Made by a program: the position numbers and the translations under genes. A stretch of 64,000 nucleotides of DNA from Cycas panzhihuaensis (taxonomy: Eukaryota; Cycadophyta), in NCBI GenBank assembly GCA_023213395.1, contig CM041465.1, positions 20,708,001 through 20,772,000 on the forward strand, in the 5' to 3' direction. The notes beneath the pieces are model-generated. The model was not told where the DNA came from, searched no databases, and worked only from the letters and a program-made list of their open reading frames with translations. Positions within the stretch are counted from its first letter, which is position 1. Every line of letters begins with the position of its first letter. Positions 45,471 to 55,249 of this stretch are shown in pieces.

Positions 45471-46812
45471 TCAATAGGAGGGGTGAAGAAGAAGAATATG
45501 AGATTGGGCCAACTAGGGGTGACCCAATGACTAATATCCTCTAGTGACCAAGTTTATGGTGACCAGAAGGGAGATTGGGCTTGAAGCCTGATAAGTACTC
45601 TAGTAAGGCCTCATCATCCTCAAAGCAGTCAATCCCATGGATAATCACACTTTGAGAAGGTGAGGGATGAGAAGCAGAAGGAGCAGCAGGACTGTAGCAA
45701 TCGACCCATCACTCAATGTACTCAAAGGACTCTTTGAAAGAGTCGAACGATGACCTCTTATGATAGGTAACAAGATGTTCTCTCGTCTTATCATCTACAG
45801 AGGGTGATGAAGTAGAAGATGAGGTGATATGGGAGATTGCATGAGAGATAAGAGTAATGACATGTGCATTGGGAGGAGGCCTAAACTCCTTGATGGAAGG
45901 AGTTCTAGTTTGGGACTTGAAACAAAGAGAGTTCCCCCTCCTCATGTTTAGGAGGGATATAGGATGAGGAAGGTTCTCATCCTCACCATCATACTCATCG
46001 TCGCTAAGCACAATGAGGTAACCATAGCTCCCTATACTAATAGGGGTGAAACAAATAAGGTTTGAGGAAGAGGGAAAATAACCTTCCTACAAACAAGGTG
46101 ACTCAGGAATGTTAATGGAATAAGCTGAAGCATGGGTGGAAGGGCCTTTATTACCTTTCACCTAGTCATAAGCCGCTTGATGAAGTTGACGGGGTTGTTT
46201 GGTGGGAGGAGGCTCTCGAGGGACAACCCTCATTCACCCCTCATGGATGAATTTAACTTGCCTCCAACGGGATGAGTACACAGTTCCCATTTAGTCAAGC
46301 CATGGGCATCCCAATAAGAGGTTGTAGTCCACATCTACATCGAGGACTATGATATCAACAAGGATAATTTTATCCTTGAGAGTGAGGGGAATAGAAACTG
46401 ACCCAAAGGTTGTCTTTTCACTACCATCATAGTCTTGACACTGCCATGGGACTGGTTCGAGGGCTGATATGCTGAGCTCTTATATGATGCATAAGGGTAT
46501 GGCATTAACAAAAGAAGCATTGTCTACAATAATCCTTCAAAGGGATCATTTAGATGTGTCTATGGTTATGGTGAAGAGGTAGTTCCATTGGCATTCCCTG
46601 TCACCAGCTAGGGGAAGATCTTTCGGATTGAACAAGATGGCATTCTTGTGACTTGGGGCAATACCCAAGGCATGAACAAATGCATCAACTAAGCCCAAGG
46701 TTTCTAAGAGAAAAGTATATTTCTTAGGATTGCTTCTCAAGATGTCCATCATGGACATCCCCATAGCCATGGTGTAAAGCTCCTCAACAATGGAGAAGGG
46801 CTTCCCATTCAC
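45471..46812 (-). pseudogene. Protease and linker of element D
   Basis: 46546-46812 has GKPFSIVEELYTMAMGMSMM, ALGIAPSHK and NPKDLPLAGDRECQWNY, the segment before protease. Protease itself (about 46540-46290) has VDNASFVNAMPL, where Ala replaces the Gly of VDNGS, and DVDYNLLLGCPWLD. The Ser/acid-rich linker follows (45709-46011: LSDDEYDGEDENLPHPISLL, HITSSSTSSPSVDD). It is broken by several stops. Confidence 0.78.
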
Positions 46813-47705
46813 AGTAGGTTGGGGAAGTGCCCTTTAGAAATTATAATGACTAGGGCACATAAGAATAGTCTTGGAAAGTGTAGAAATTTTTGGAGGAGGG
46901 ATTTCTAGATGAGGATTGAGATGGGGAGTAGAAGAAGAAGTGTTAGTGGCTTCTTTGGTTGCTTGGGACCGAGTTAAGGCATATAAGGGTGTGATCTCAA
47001 GCATTTGAATGACTCTCTTTCCCTTATTTTAGGATTGAGAGGGGGAAGGAGTTCGATGGTGATTAGGGAAACCAAAAGAAGAGGAGGAGTTCCTTATACC
47101 CTTCCCTTTATCTTACACAGGGCAAGGGTTGGGAGATCTTCCTCTATTTCGGTTGCCTTTTTGTTGAGCATTGCGGTCACATTCCCCATGTCTGGGGAAA
47201 GGATCCTTGTGGATGGGTTGGTCTAGATTGGATCTAGATGCCTATTTAGAGGAAAAGTCATATAACGAGGTAGATCTAGGGTGTTGGACCCTATATTATG
47301 AGTCTTCATAAAAGCATTCCCCATGAACAGAACACTACTTCTTCTCTAAGGAAGAATTTATCTTTCTTGTTTAAGAAGACTAGGTGTTACCACCCTTAGG
47401 GGGTGCAGCTTGAGAAGTTTAATGAATAGATTTATGGGAAGTGGGTAATAAAAGGACTTGGAGTTTAATCTCCTTCATGGTACATTCAAAAGAACATATA
47501 GTGGAGGTCAAGGGGTCTAAGGCCTTCTTTGTCGGATGGGATAAATACCTAAGAGATGGTTGGATTTTGGTATCATGAGGTGGAGGAGGTGTCTCATGCC
47601 ATTATGAGGACTAAGAGGATTTTTGAGACCCGCGTGGATCTTAATGGTCTGAAGAGCCAAGCACTTAGCTATGGAAGAATCACAAGTTATCACCCCCATT
47701 TTGAG
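46813..47705 (-). pseudogene. gag: gag C-terminal part of element D
   Basis: Zinc-knuckle-like C/H region near 47340-47280 and the basic tail, homologous to 13165-13900 in B and 5044-5640 in A. It is cut at 47705/47710 by the 5' LTR of element C; the N-terminal part of gag resumes at 61985. Only short open pieces remain. Confidence 0.75.
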
Positions 47706-47710
47706 GACTT
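47706..47710. repeat. TSD of element C, left
   Basis: GACTT, repeated at 61980-61984. Both copies lie in the gag of D (A and B have GACTTCCACATGG at the same site). Confidence 0.88.
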
Positions 47711-48185
47711 TGTTTCCTAGCTTCTGGGAATGGATATAGAATTACCGACTCAGGTAAGTGCAGGTATACTTCTCACCTTATAATCGCTTTCTTTTGATCG
47801 GTGTTTGCTTGCATGTTTGCATGTTATGGTCTTGTAGATGGTTTTGTCTTCATCTACATTGATTTAGCCTATGACGACTATAGCAGGGGCATACTCCTAG
47901 TGAGTGTGGCACCCCAGTGGCCATTCCACTTCCTGCATTCTGCCCTACTTGCTCTAGGATCCACTCAGCTTGTGCCACCTCTGCCTGTGTGATGACCCAT
48001 CATTGTTTGGTTGACTTTCCACATCGTTGGAATCCTATTTTTGCTCTTTTGGACTCGTTTGTTAGCTTGTTTACCCTCGGGTAGGTGTCTTAGCCCCCCA
48101 TTAGCTTCTTTTGTCATTTGCCCAAAGCCCAGGCTGGCTGTCTGGGCCAGTTTTTACCTCTGGGTGAATACTGCTGAGAATTTTG

Positions 48186-48232
48186 TGGTACCACTGTAAA
48201 TGCTGTGGTACCGCAGATTTTGCGGTGGTATG
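48186..48232 (+). promoter_or_regulatory. GGTACC repeat motif in U3 of the 5' LTR of C
   Basis: GTGGTACCACTG and GTGGTACCGCAG, 23 bases apart, then GCGGTGGTATGAC, about 150-170 bases before the TATA-like box. Same arrangement as in LTRs A and B. Confidence 0.45.
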
Positions 48233-48358
48233 ACTGTTTAGATTTATTTTTTAAAATCTGCCATGGCAATTTTACATTTATTATGAAACTGCCACGTGTC
48301 TCACGACTTAACTTGCCTCCAGCTGTGCCCTAATTGCTCACTTTAGGATTTGGGCTGG

Positions 48359-48367
48359 GTATTTAAG
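48359..48367 (+). promoter_or_regulatory. TATA-like box in the 5' LTR of C
   Basis: GTATTTAAG after GGATTTGGGCTGG, conserved at the same place in the 3' LTR (59907-59914). Confidence 0.6.
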
Positions 48368-50432
48368 TCCTTATTAACTCATTTTTAGGATCTTTGGTTC
48401 ATTTTTTGGATTGCTCTTCAAGGAAACCACCCAGTGCTTTGCCATTCTCTGCTACTCAACTGTTGCTACAGGACCTGCACCTCTCCTCTAGTGCCTAGCT
48501 CTCCTTTGGTGCAGCTAGGACATCTTCCCAGCCCTTCACACACCTTGGAGAGGGCCCCTTTGGAGAGATCTCAACAGATTCTTTCCTAGGCAACCATCAA
48601 GCATTCTAAGTGCAGGTGTTCTTCCTCCAACTCCATTAGCAGGGTTCTAAACCTACCATTCCATAGTTTCTAGGATGATTTCTCAGCCTCTCTTCAGTAG
48701 CCCTTGACTGAGGCAAGAGCCTCCCCTCCTCTTCTTAGGTCTTCATTGATTTGAGCTATTTTCTTATTCAATTGATGCCCTACTTTGCTTATCCTCTTGC
48801 TTGGGTTTTTGAAGGTTATTTTTCCCTTTGTATTGGGTTGTTTTACTCCTATCATTAGTGCCTCCTTGCCTACATTTGTTGCTCAAGGTAGCGGCAAAGA
48901 GGGGTTGCATAGGGTTTGGGAGAGAGCTGGGTGGATTCCGTACCATCTTCCACGCTCCTCAAGTGGCTTTTAGCCCCCCAAACCTTCCCTCTCACCTCGT
49001 ACTATCCTCGGCACTCAAACAAAGGTTTGTTAGGCCTTTCTTAGCTGCTGAAATCGGTGCTATCACACATTGCAGTGCTGGTTTGAGGGCTTGTGCTTTG
49101 ATCTGGGCAACTCATGTAAGTCCCAACTACTTGCCCTTTGCTCAACTCCTTTCCTGGCAACCCAGTTTGCTCTTCATAGCACCCCGGCTTACTGTAGGTC
49201 TTCTTTGGCTCTTTCCAACTCTCTTGCTACTATTTCCAGCCATCTTTCTTAGCCTTACCCTCGCTACCTCATGGCTTTTGGGGGAGGGTGGGGTTGTTCT
49301 TGCAGGAGGTGGGCTAGTCCGAGGCTTACCGGTTACTTTCCATTTACTTTGGTTGTCCTCCTTTACATATTATCACCATTGTGTTGATACTAACATACAT
49401 GTATTTAAGTTTATATTTGCTTTGCATATATATGTACTGTTAGGATCTCTTCCATTGCATGTTAGCACCCTTTCTCCGGAAAAGGGGGAGGTTGTCATTT
49501 ACTTGCAGGTATTCAGAAAGCGCAAAGGACCTTTCTCCCTTTCTTCCTTTGCCGGTAAGTGCTTCCATTCATGTTGTATTTCCATGCTTCATTTATTGCT
49601 AGCATTTGGTCCCTTTCTTTTCTTTGTTTGGTACTTTAGTATTTTTCCAGGGAAGGTAAGGGAGCCCCTCATTCTAATCCATTGTGACTCTTCATGACTG
49701 CCGCACCTTGTGGAGTAGTTTTGAGTGCCTCATGGGAGCGCCACCATTACGACATGCTTTTGTTCTGGGTACATGCTCTCACTCCACTCTATCGCTTTTT
49801 CCTTTTGAGTTTCCTTTGAATAGTAGTAATTAACTCATTGGAAGTAGAAAGGAAATCAACCTTACTTTGGTTCGTACTTTATTTACTTTATTGCTTGCAT
49901 CCTCTTTTGCCATAGGAAATGGTTTTAGGAAACCTTCCTTCATACCTTTTCCCTCCTCCTGCCGTGTAAACTTCCTTCTCTCCTTATTATTCGTTTATTT
50001 GGTTAGTTTGCTTAGGCATACCTTGAACCATTTCCTTGGGTTATCTTTCTTGCATTCTCTTGGTTCCCTGCCTAGCTGGATAACCAAGGTGACCCCGTCC
50101 ATAGGCCACCTGCTTGCCTATCCTTCCTTGTTTCCCATTGCTCTAGGGAAACCCTCGAAGGTTTCTCTCCTTCCCCTTCCGACCATCCAAGGATGGGAGG
50201 ATCCTTCCCTTAGGTCAACCTAGGCTAGCCCTACACCTCCTCACCCCTTGTTCGAAGTGGGGGATCACTCTTTGGTAGCTATACTCCATTTGAAGGTCCC
50301 GAATTCGCGCTCTGGTGCACGGGGTGCTCTACGTGGTACTTGCCCTACTTGTAGGTATTTCCCCTATTACATTATCGACCGCTCTTACTATTCCTGCTTA
50401 GTTAGGTAGCTATCCCATAGATGCATGTCCAC

Positions 50433-50452
50433 TGGTGACCATACTGGGGACT
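50433..50452 (+). other. Primer-binding site of element C
   Basis: TGGTGACCATACTGGGGACT, one base after the LTR end. It resembles Ogre/Tat-type sites as I recall them; the tRNA partner is unverified. Confidence 0.6.
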
Positions 50453-50605
50453 GCTAGTAAGGGAGCTAGTTTTCACTCTCTTCTATTAGTTTTGGTACCT
50501 TTTTGTGGTCCTTTTTCTACCTACTTCAATCTCTTCATTGGGAAGCCCCCAACGTGTGTGCCTTCACTACCCTTTCCTTTTCCTAACATTGTTGGTTGAC
50601 CTTGC

Positions 50606-52930
50606 ATGCAACGTTTTTCTCGTCGCTTGTATGGTCTGCCTCCATTGTTAGAATACCCTCAGTACCGCCCTCTTCCTTTGTCAGATTATGATTTGACTAT
50701 GGAGGGATACTCTTCTGATTAGGCCTACCACACCTCAACTTTAGAAACCCATGATTTCCCTTCCTCTATTCTGGGGTCCACCTAAGAGGGTGATGACCCC
50801 CTTTACTACTCGAGTGACCAACATCACTCACTCAACATCCATCCCTCTACCCATGCGGTAGAAGGATCCGTTCCTCTTGAGACTTACCGCTCAATCGGTG
50901 ACTCTTATGACGAGCATCCCGAGGGATCTACTTCGTTCGAGGTCCCAACCACCTCTTACGAGTTCGTAGGAACCCCTCCTATCGACGTAGTTGAAGCTCT
51001 CAATGAGTGTCACCACACGGCACGTTTCCAACCGTGTCCTGGATGGTTTGAGGATGCTCTTCGTGGAGGAGCCTCTTCCTCTTCTGCTCCTTTTGTGTGT
51101 GTCTCATCCTCATCTACTCTTCCTGTAACGACCAATCCCTTTATGCCTACGCATGTGTCTCACTCCTTTCCTATTCCTGTAGTGGGGGAACATGTTGTAC
51201 CTTCCACTCCTCACCAAGGTCCTAGTGTTTCAGGATCTTCCCGCGGTATGTCTTTCTCCCAGTTGAAGGTTAGCATACCCGTCCCTAGCCAAACTAATGT
51301 GCCATCCCCTAATGTGGCACATACCTTTTCTAGTAGGCCTGTTGGTCTTACTAACCTTTCAGCTATCAATCATGTGGGACCCGCTCCCACACACCCTCAA
51401 AACTAACACATTAGTGCTTCCTTCTACGTTCCCCCAGGGTATACTTCTTAACCTTGGGGGTAGGGTAGAGGAAGCCATCTCCCAGCTTATGGAGTGGATC
51501 TGCTACACCCATATGGGGTTGCCCCACCTATGGGTGGCCCATATGGGCAAAACCTGGTTTTGCATCTCTCTTTTCCATCATGTAGTGCAATTCCTTTTGC
51601 CGTGCCTTCACAAGGGAACCCGACTCCCTTCCAAGGCACTTATCCCCAAGTCCCCTCCCAGTAGGGGATGTTTCCTCAAGGAGGGATGGGTATGCCACTC
51701 CCATCCACTCCTTATTCCTTACCTACTATGACATTCGTTGACCCTATGGTCTAGGCAAGGGCATGTCCCTTCATGGATTTTAGGTCAACACCTCTATCCA
51801 TTAAGGCGTTAAGAACCAATCTGCCACCTCATCCCCCTGGAGTTCCTAGATTCGATGGAACTTTGTCACAAGACTCGGCGGAGCATGTACGTAGCTTTTC
51901 TATGGCATGCATCGATTACTGGGCCTACGACTACATTCTAATGAAATTATTCTTGCGATCCTTGCAGGGTGACGCCCTTAAGTGGTTTTACCATCTCCCT
52001 GCCCATTCCATCCATTCATTCCAGCAATTGGTGGATGAGTTCATCAACTATTTTGATGTAGCCCGTCCATTCAAGAGTGGAATGAAGTCGCTCCTTTTGC
52101 TCAAACAAGGTCATGATGAAATGAATCATGACTTTGTGCAGTGATTTCATGACTTGCTTTACTCCACTAAGGCAACATTGCCCGAGGAGTTGAAGCGAGA
52201 TATCTTCGTCAACGTACTTCATCCTGAAGTGCATGTGGAAGTCCTTAAAATGGGGGCGACCACATGTGACTCTGCGATCGCTAAGTGTTTGGCATTGGAG
52301 GCTATTGATATCCAAGCTGGTCTCAAGAAACCTCTTAAGCCCTCATAGCGACGTGAGGCACCACCTTCAACCAAAGATACCAAACCTTCACAACCTACCC
52401 GGTCTTCCTCTCATCCAACTGAGAGGACTTTAGACCCTCTCACATCAGTCATACGCTCGTTCGAGCATACGATGAAGGAACTCAAGCTTCAAGCCCCTTC
52501 ATCCCCAACATCCAACAAATAACTCAATCTCCTCTCCCCAAGAATGGAAATGGCCAGTCCTCTCAAGCGAGAAGGTCATATCCTCCGCTTGAGAAGAAGT
52601 GGTGCTCCATTCATGAGGAGTGCTTTCACGATGATTCGCGTTGTAGGGCCCAACATCCTAAGGATGTCCCTCAACGTGACTCTTCCCCCAAACAAGCCTC
52701 AAGGCCTAATTTGCACCAACCAGTTCACAAGGATCCATTCCCTAAACATGGGGAACGCGATCGTAACACCCAAACCAAGAATAACTAGAACTGAGGGAGA
52801 TCGCCTAATTCCCATCCTTCCCGCGACAAAGGGAAGGGTGCCTGGGACTCGTCCTCTTCCTCTTGTTCCCCTAGCTACCGTACCCCATCACCTTTGTGGC
52901 CCCAAAACAAGGGGAAGAAGGTGATCCAGT
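50606..52930 (+). pseudogene. gag: gag of element C
   Basis: ATG at 50606 opens MQRFSRRLYGLPPLLEYPQY, giving the family start. An early stop follows at SSD*AYH. Conserved blocks are TPPIDVVEALNE, SGSSRGMSFSQLKVS and FDGTLSQDSAEHVRSFSMAC, then the capsid core ALKWFYHLPAHSIHSF and FINYFDVARPFKSGMKS (51773-52144). Next come MGATTCDSAIAKCLALEAI and the zinc-knuckle-like WCSIHEECFHDDSRCRAQHP at 52600 (C-x2-H-x3-C-x-H-x4-C). The reading frame changes between 52348 and 52590. It is the best preserved gag of the four, with the core open but the whole broken by a few stops and one frameshift. Confidence 0.85.
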
Positions 52931-53690
52931 TGCTTGAGGCAACTCCTTCCTATGCCCTTACGCAGTCTCAGGCTGCCAAGGAAGCAGCGGGAGCTTCTTC
53001 TTCTTCAGCTCCTTCTGACCCTCTTCTGGAGAACCTTCCTCTGGAAATGCCTCTCTTTCCCAAGGCTATTCCTGTATGCCCAGGTCATTACAATTTCTGA
53101 AGGGTACTTACCTAGCCTACCGCGAAGGGTAAGCCCTTCTTCATTGTGGACAAGCTTCATACTGTTGCCGCAGGAATGTCCTTAATGGACATTTTGAGGA
53201 GTTACCCCGAGCAGCGGGCCCTCCTTCTAGAAGCTTTAGGATTGAGTGATACACCTGTCCATGCTTTGGGTGTTACCCAAAGTTGTGGACCCGTTATTTT
53301 GTTTGATCCTAAGGATCTTCCTCCTACCGGTGAAAGGGAACGTTAGTGGAACTTCCCATTCACTATCGCTATCGATACACCCGATTGTACCCTTCGAAGG
53401 ACTATTGTTGATAATAGTTCTTCTGTCAATGCCATGCCCTTGCGTGTCATGCAAGACCTTGGTATTTCTGCCTTAGAACCTGTTCCATGGCGATGCCAAG
53501 GTTATGACAGTAGCAAGAAGACCCCCTTGGGATATGTCGCGATTCCACTCACCCTTGAGGGCAAGACTATTCTTGCCGATGTTGTAGTCCTTGACATTGA
53601 CATTGACTACAACCTCCTTCTAGGTCATCCATGGCTCGACAAAATGGGAGCCGTGTGCTTAACTCTTTGGGGGACAACTTAAATTCGTCC
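52894..53690 (+). pseudogene. Aspartic protease of element C
   Basis: Follows gag in the frame of the knuckle: KVIQLLEATPSYALTQSQ, AGMSLMDILRSYPEQRALL, ALGLSDTPVHALGVTQ, FDPKDLPPTGERER. The retropepsin has VDNSSSVNAMPLRVM (Ser in place of the Gly of VDNGSS), SALEPVPWRCQGYD and DIDYNLLLGHPWLDKMG. Stops interrupt at 53098 and 53346. The loss of the active-site Gly, shared with no other copy, would probably abolish activity. Confidence 0.83.
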
Positions 53691-53785
53691 ATGACTAGCG
53701 GATGAGAGTGATTCCCTGCAAATGCCCATTCACCAAACAAACTCGCTCTACCAATTCGGCAAACTGAGATCCTTCTACACACACC

Positions 53786-54330
53786 TTGGCTTATTCTATT
53801 GGCATACCTAACCCATTTGAAGAAGATCCTACATCTTCTTCTCCTAGTCTCATGCGGTTCGCCCCTATTGGCATTGGGAGTTATGGGTACCTCGCTTCGT
53901 TTAGTGATGACGAGTCATACGATAAGGACGAGGATTGTCTTCACCCTATCTCTTTCCTCTACACCAGTAGGTCACACCTGTCTCATTCTAGACCCCCATC
54001 TAGAACCTCTTCCATTAGTGAGGCTAGCCACTCTTATGTGTCATATGTCATCGCTAATGTCGACTCACCCATCGTCAATTCTTCTCCCTCATCACCCCCC
54101 GTAGGTGGTGGCTTTGAAGAACTACCTTTCGCTCCTCCCAAGGAGCCTCCTTCTAACTCTCCTTTAGAGTCTCGTGAGGAAGTTGAGCAACCTGATGACC
54201 ATCACGGTCATGTTGCTTTCACTCCCTCTAGTACTTCCTCTACTCGAAGTAAGGTCATCCATGGGGTGGATTACTTCGAGGATGATGAAGCCCTACTTGA
54301 GCACTTAGCAGGCTCTGCACCCCACCCAAT
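53786..54330 (+). CDS. Protease-RT linker of element C
   Basis: Open for 191 codons together with the start of the next segment. It has IPNPFEEDPTSSSPSLMRFA, GSYGYLASFSDDESYDKDED, SSPPVGGGFEELPF, KVIHGVDYFEDDEALLEH and LAGSAPHPM, where homology to the linker in B (LAGSAPNFHSS) stops. It is Ser/Pro/acid-rich with no catalytic motif. The frame runs unbroken across the deletion point into integrase. Confidence 0.6.
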
Positions 54331-54699
54331 GGAGATTCCTTCTTTGCGAGTCTCCCTCTGAGGTCTCAGTGACGAGGAGTCGATCTGTCAGGCTCACCTT
54401 CTGGACCTCGAGGCTTTGGATGAGAGACGCTTAGCCACTTATTAGGCTAACCTCGCATCCAAAGCTCGCTCACAAAGGACCTATGATAAACATCTTCGTT
54501 CTCGTCCTTTGTTTCCCGGGGACCACGTCCTCAAACTCGAGTATCTCCATGATTGTTTAACCAAGTTCAAACCCTAATGGGTTGGTCCTTTCATCATTAT
54601 CGAATCCCTCAGTAATGGTGCCTATATGATAGCCACCCTAGAAGGGCTTGAATTTGAGAAAGCCGTTAATGGGAAATTCCTTAAGAAGTTTTATGCATG
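54325..54699 (+). pseudogene. Integrase C-terminal remnant of element C
   Basis: Immediately after the deletion join, MEIPSLRVSL equals the VEIPSLWVSL of A, which follows the integrase core. Then LLDLEALDERRLATY, a stop, ANLASKARSQRTYDKHLRSR, DHVLKLEYLHDCLTKFKP, a stop, WVGPFIIIESLSNGAYM (GPY/F block) and the family end KAVNGKFLKKFYA. The zinc domain and DDE core are absent. Confidence 0.88.
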
Positions 54700-55240
54700 A
54701 TCTTTTAGCGATCCCTTCGCCCTGCTCCGAAATGAGCCTAAACTACCATCTTAGGTTGTCTCCATTCTTCCCAACCACGGGTAGAATGGTAATTTAAGAT
54801 GGCTTCTTCTTCTTTTTTTTGGTTCCTTCTACAGAACCCCTATTCCCGTATCCTCTCGAGAACTGTTGTCTTCCTACTTGGGCATTCCCCAATCAGGATG
54901 ACGCTTTGGAGCATCGTCGCTCCTCTCTCCTGCCTACCATTTCCTTCGCATATTCTACTATGCTCTTCCATAGATGTGTATGTCCCTCTATCCTCTAACT
55001 TCACATCTCTCTATCATCTCCACTCACGATGGGTGTGTGTGCTCCTATTAGACATATAGCCATACATGGAAGGGAACATATACATCATACAATAAAATAT
55101 TCACAACTTAACATTTACAACATATAAAATAAGCATACATGTCATCCACACATGATATATGCACAGCATCTCGTACCCAAAATAGGGTTCCAATTACCCC
55201 GTATATATATATATATATACAAAAAAATATGTCACATCAT
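54700..55240 (+). other. Post-integrase segment of element C
   Basis: Homologous to segments in A (1-557) and D (38006-38735). Contains CCTAAACTACCATCTTAGG and a hydrophobic open frame (54799-55059, 86 codons: PSHILLCSSIDVYVPLS, LYHLHSRWVCVLLLDI). It ends in a (TA)9 run at 55202-55219. Coding is possible but unproven. Confidence 0.45.
55202..55219 (+). repeat. (TA)9 simple repeat
   Basis: Nine TA units read directly; it lies at the border of the antisense gene region. Confidence 0.9.
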
Positions 55241-55249
55241 ACATGTGGG

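Larger units (their letters stand above)
47711..50431 (+). repeat. 5' LTR of element C
   Basis: Starts TGTTTCCTAGC, ends GATGCATGTCCA, 2721 bases. It aligns collinearly with 59258-61979. From the TATA-like box to the LTR end is about 2 kb, so the transcribed R-U5 part is unusually long. It contains long open frames (48828-49697, 49867-50223) and a good splice-donor-like string, GCCGGTAAGTG, near 49552. I regard coding in the LTR as unproven. Confidence 0.92.

Noticed and set aside
54799-55059. Possible envelope-like gene after integrase
   Set aside because: Too short, no signal peptide plus transmembrane arrangement that I can defend, and frames are not clearly conserved among A, C and D.
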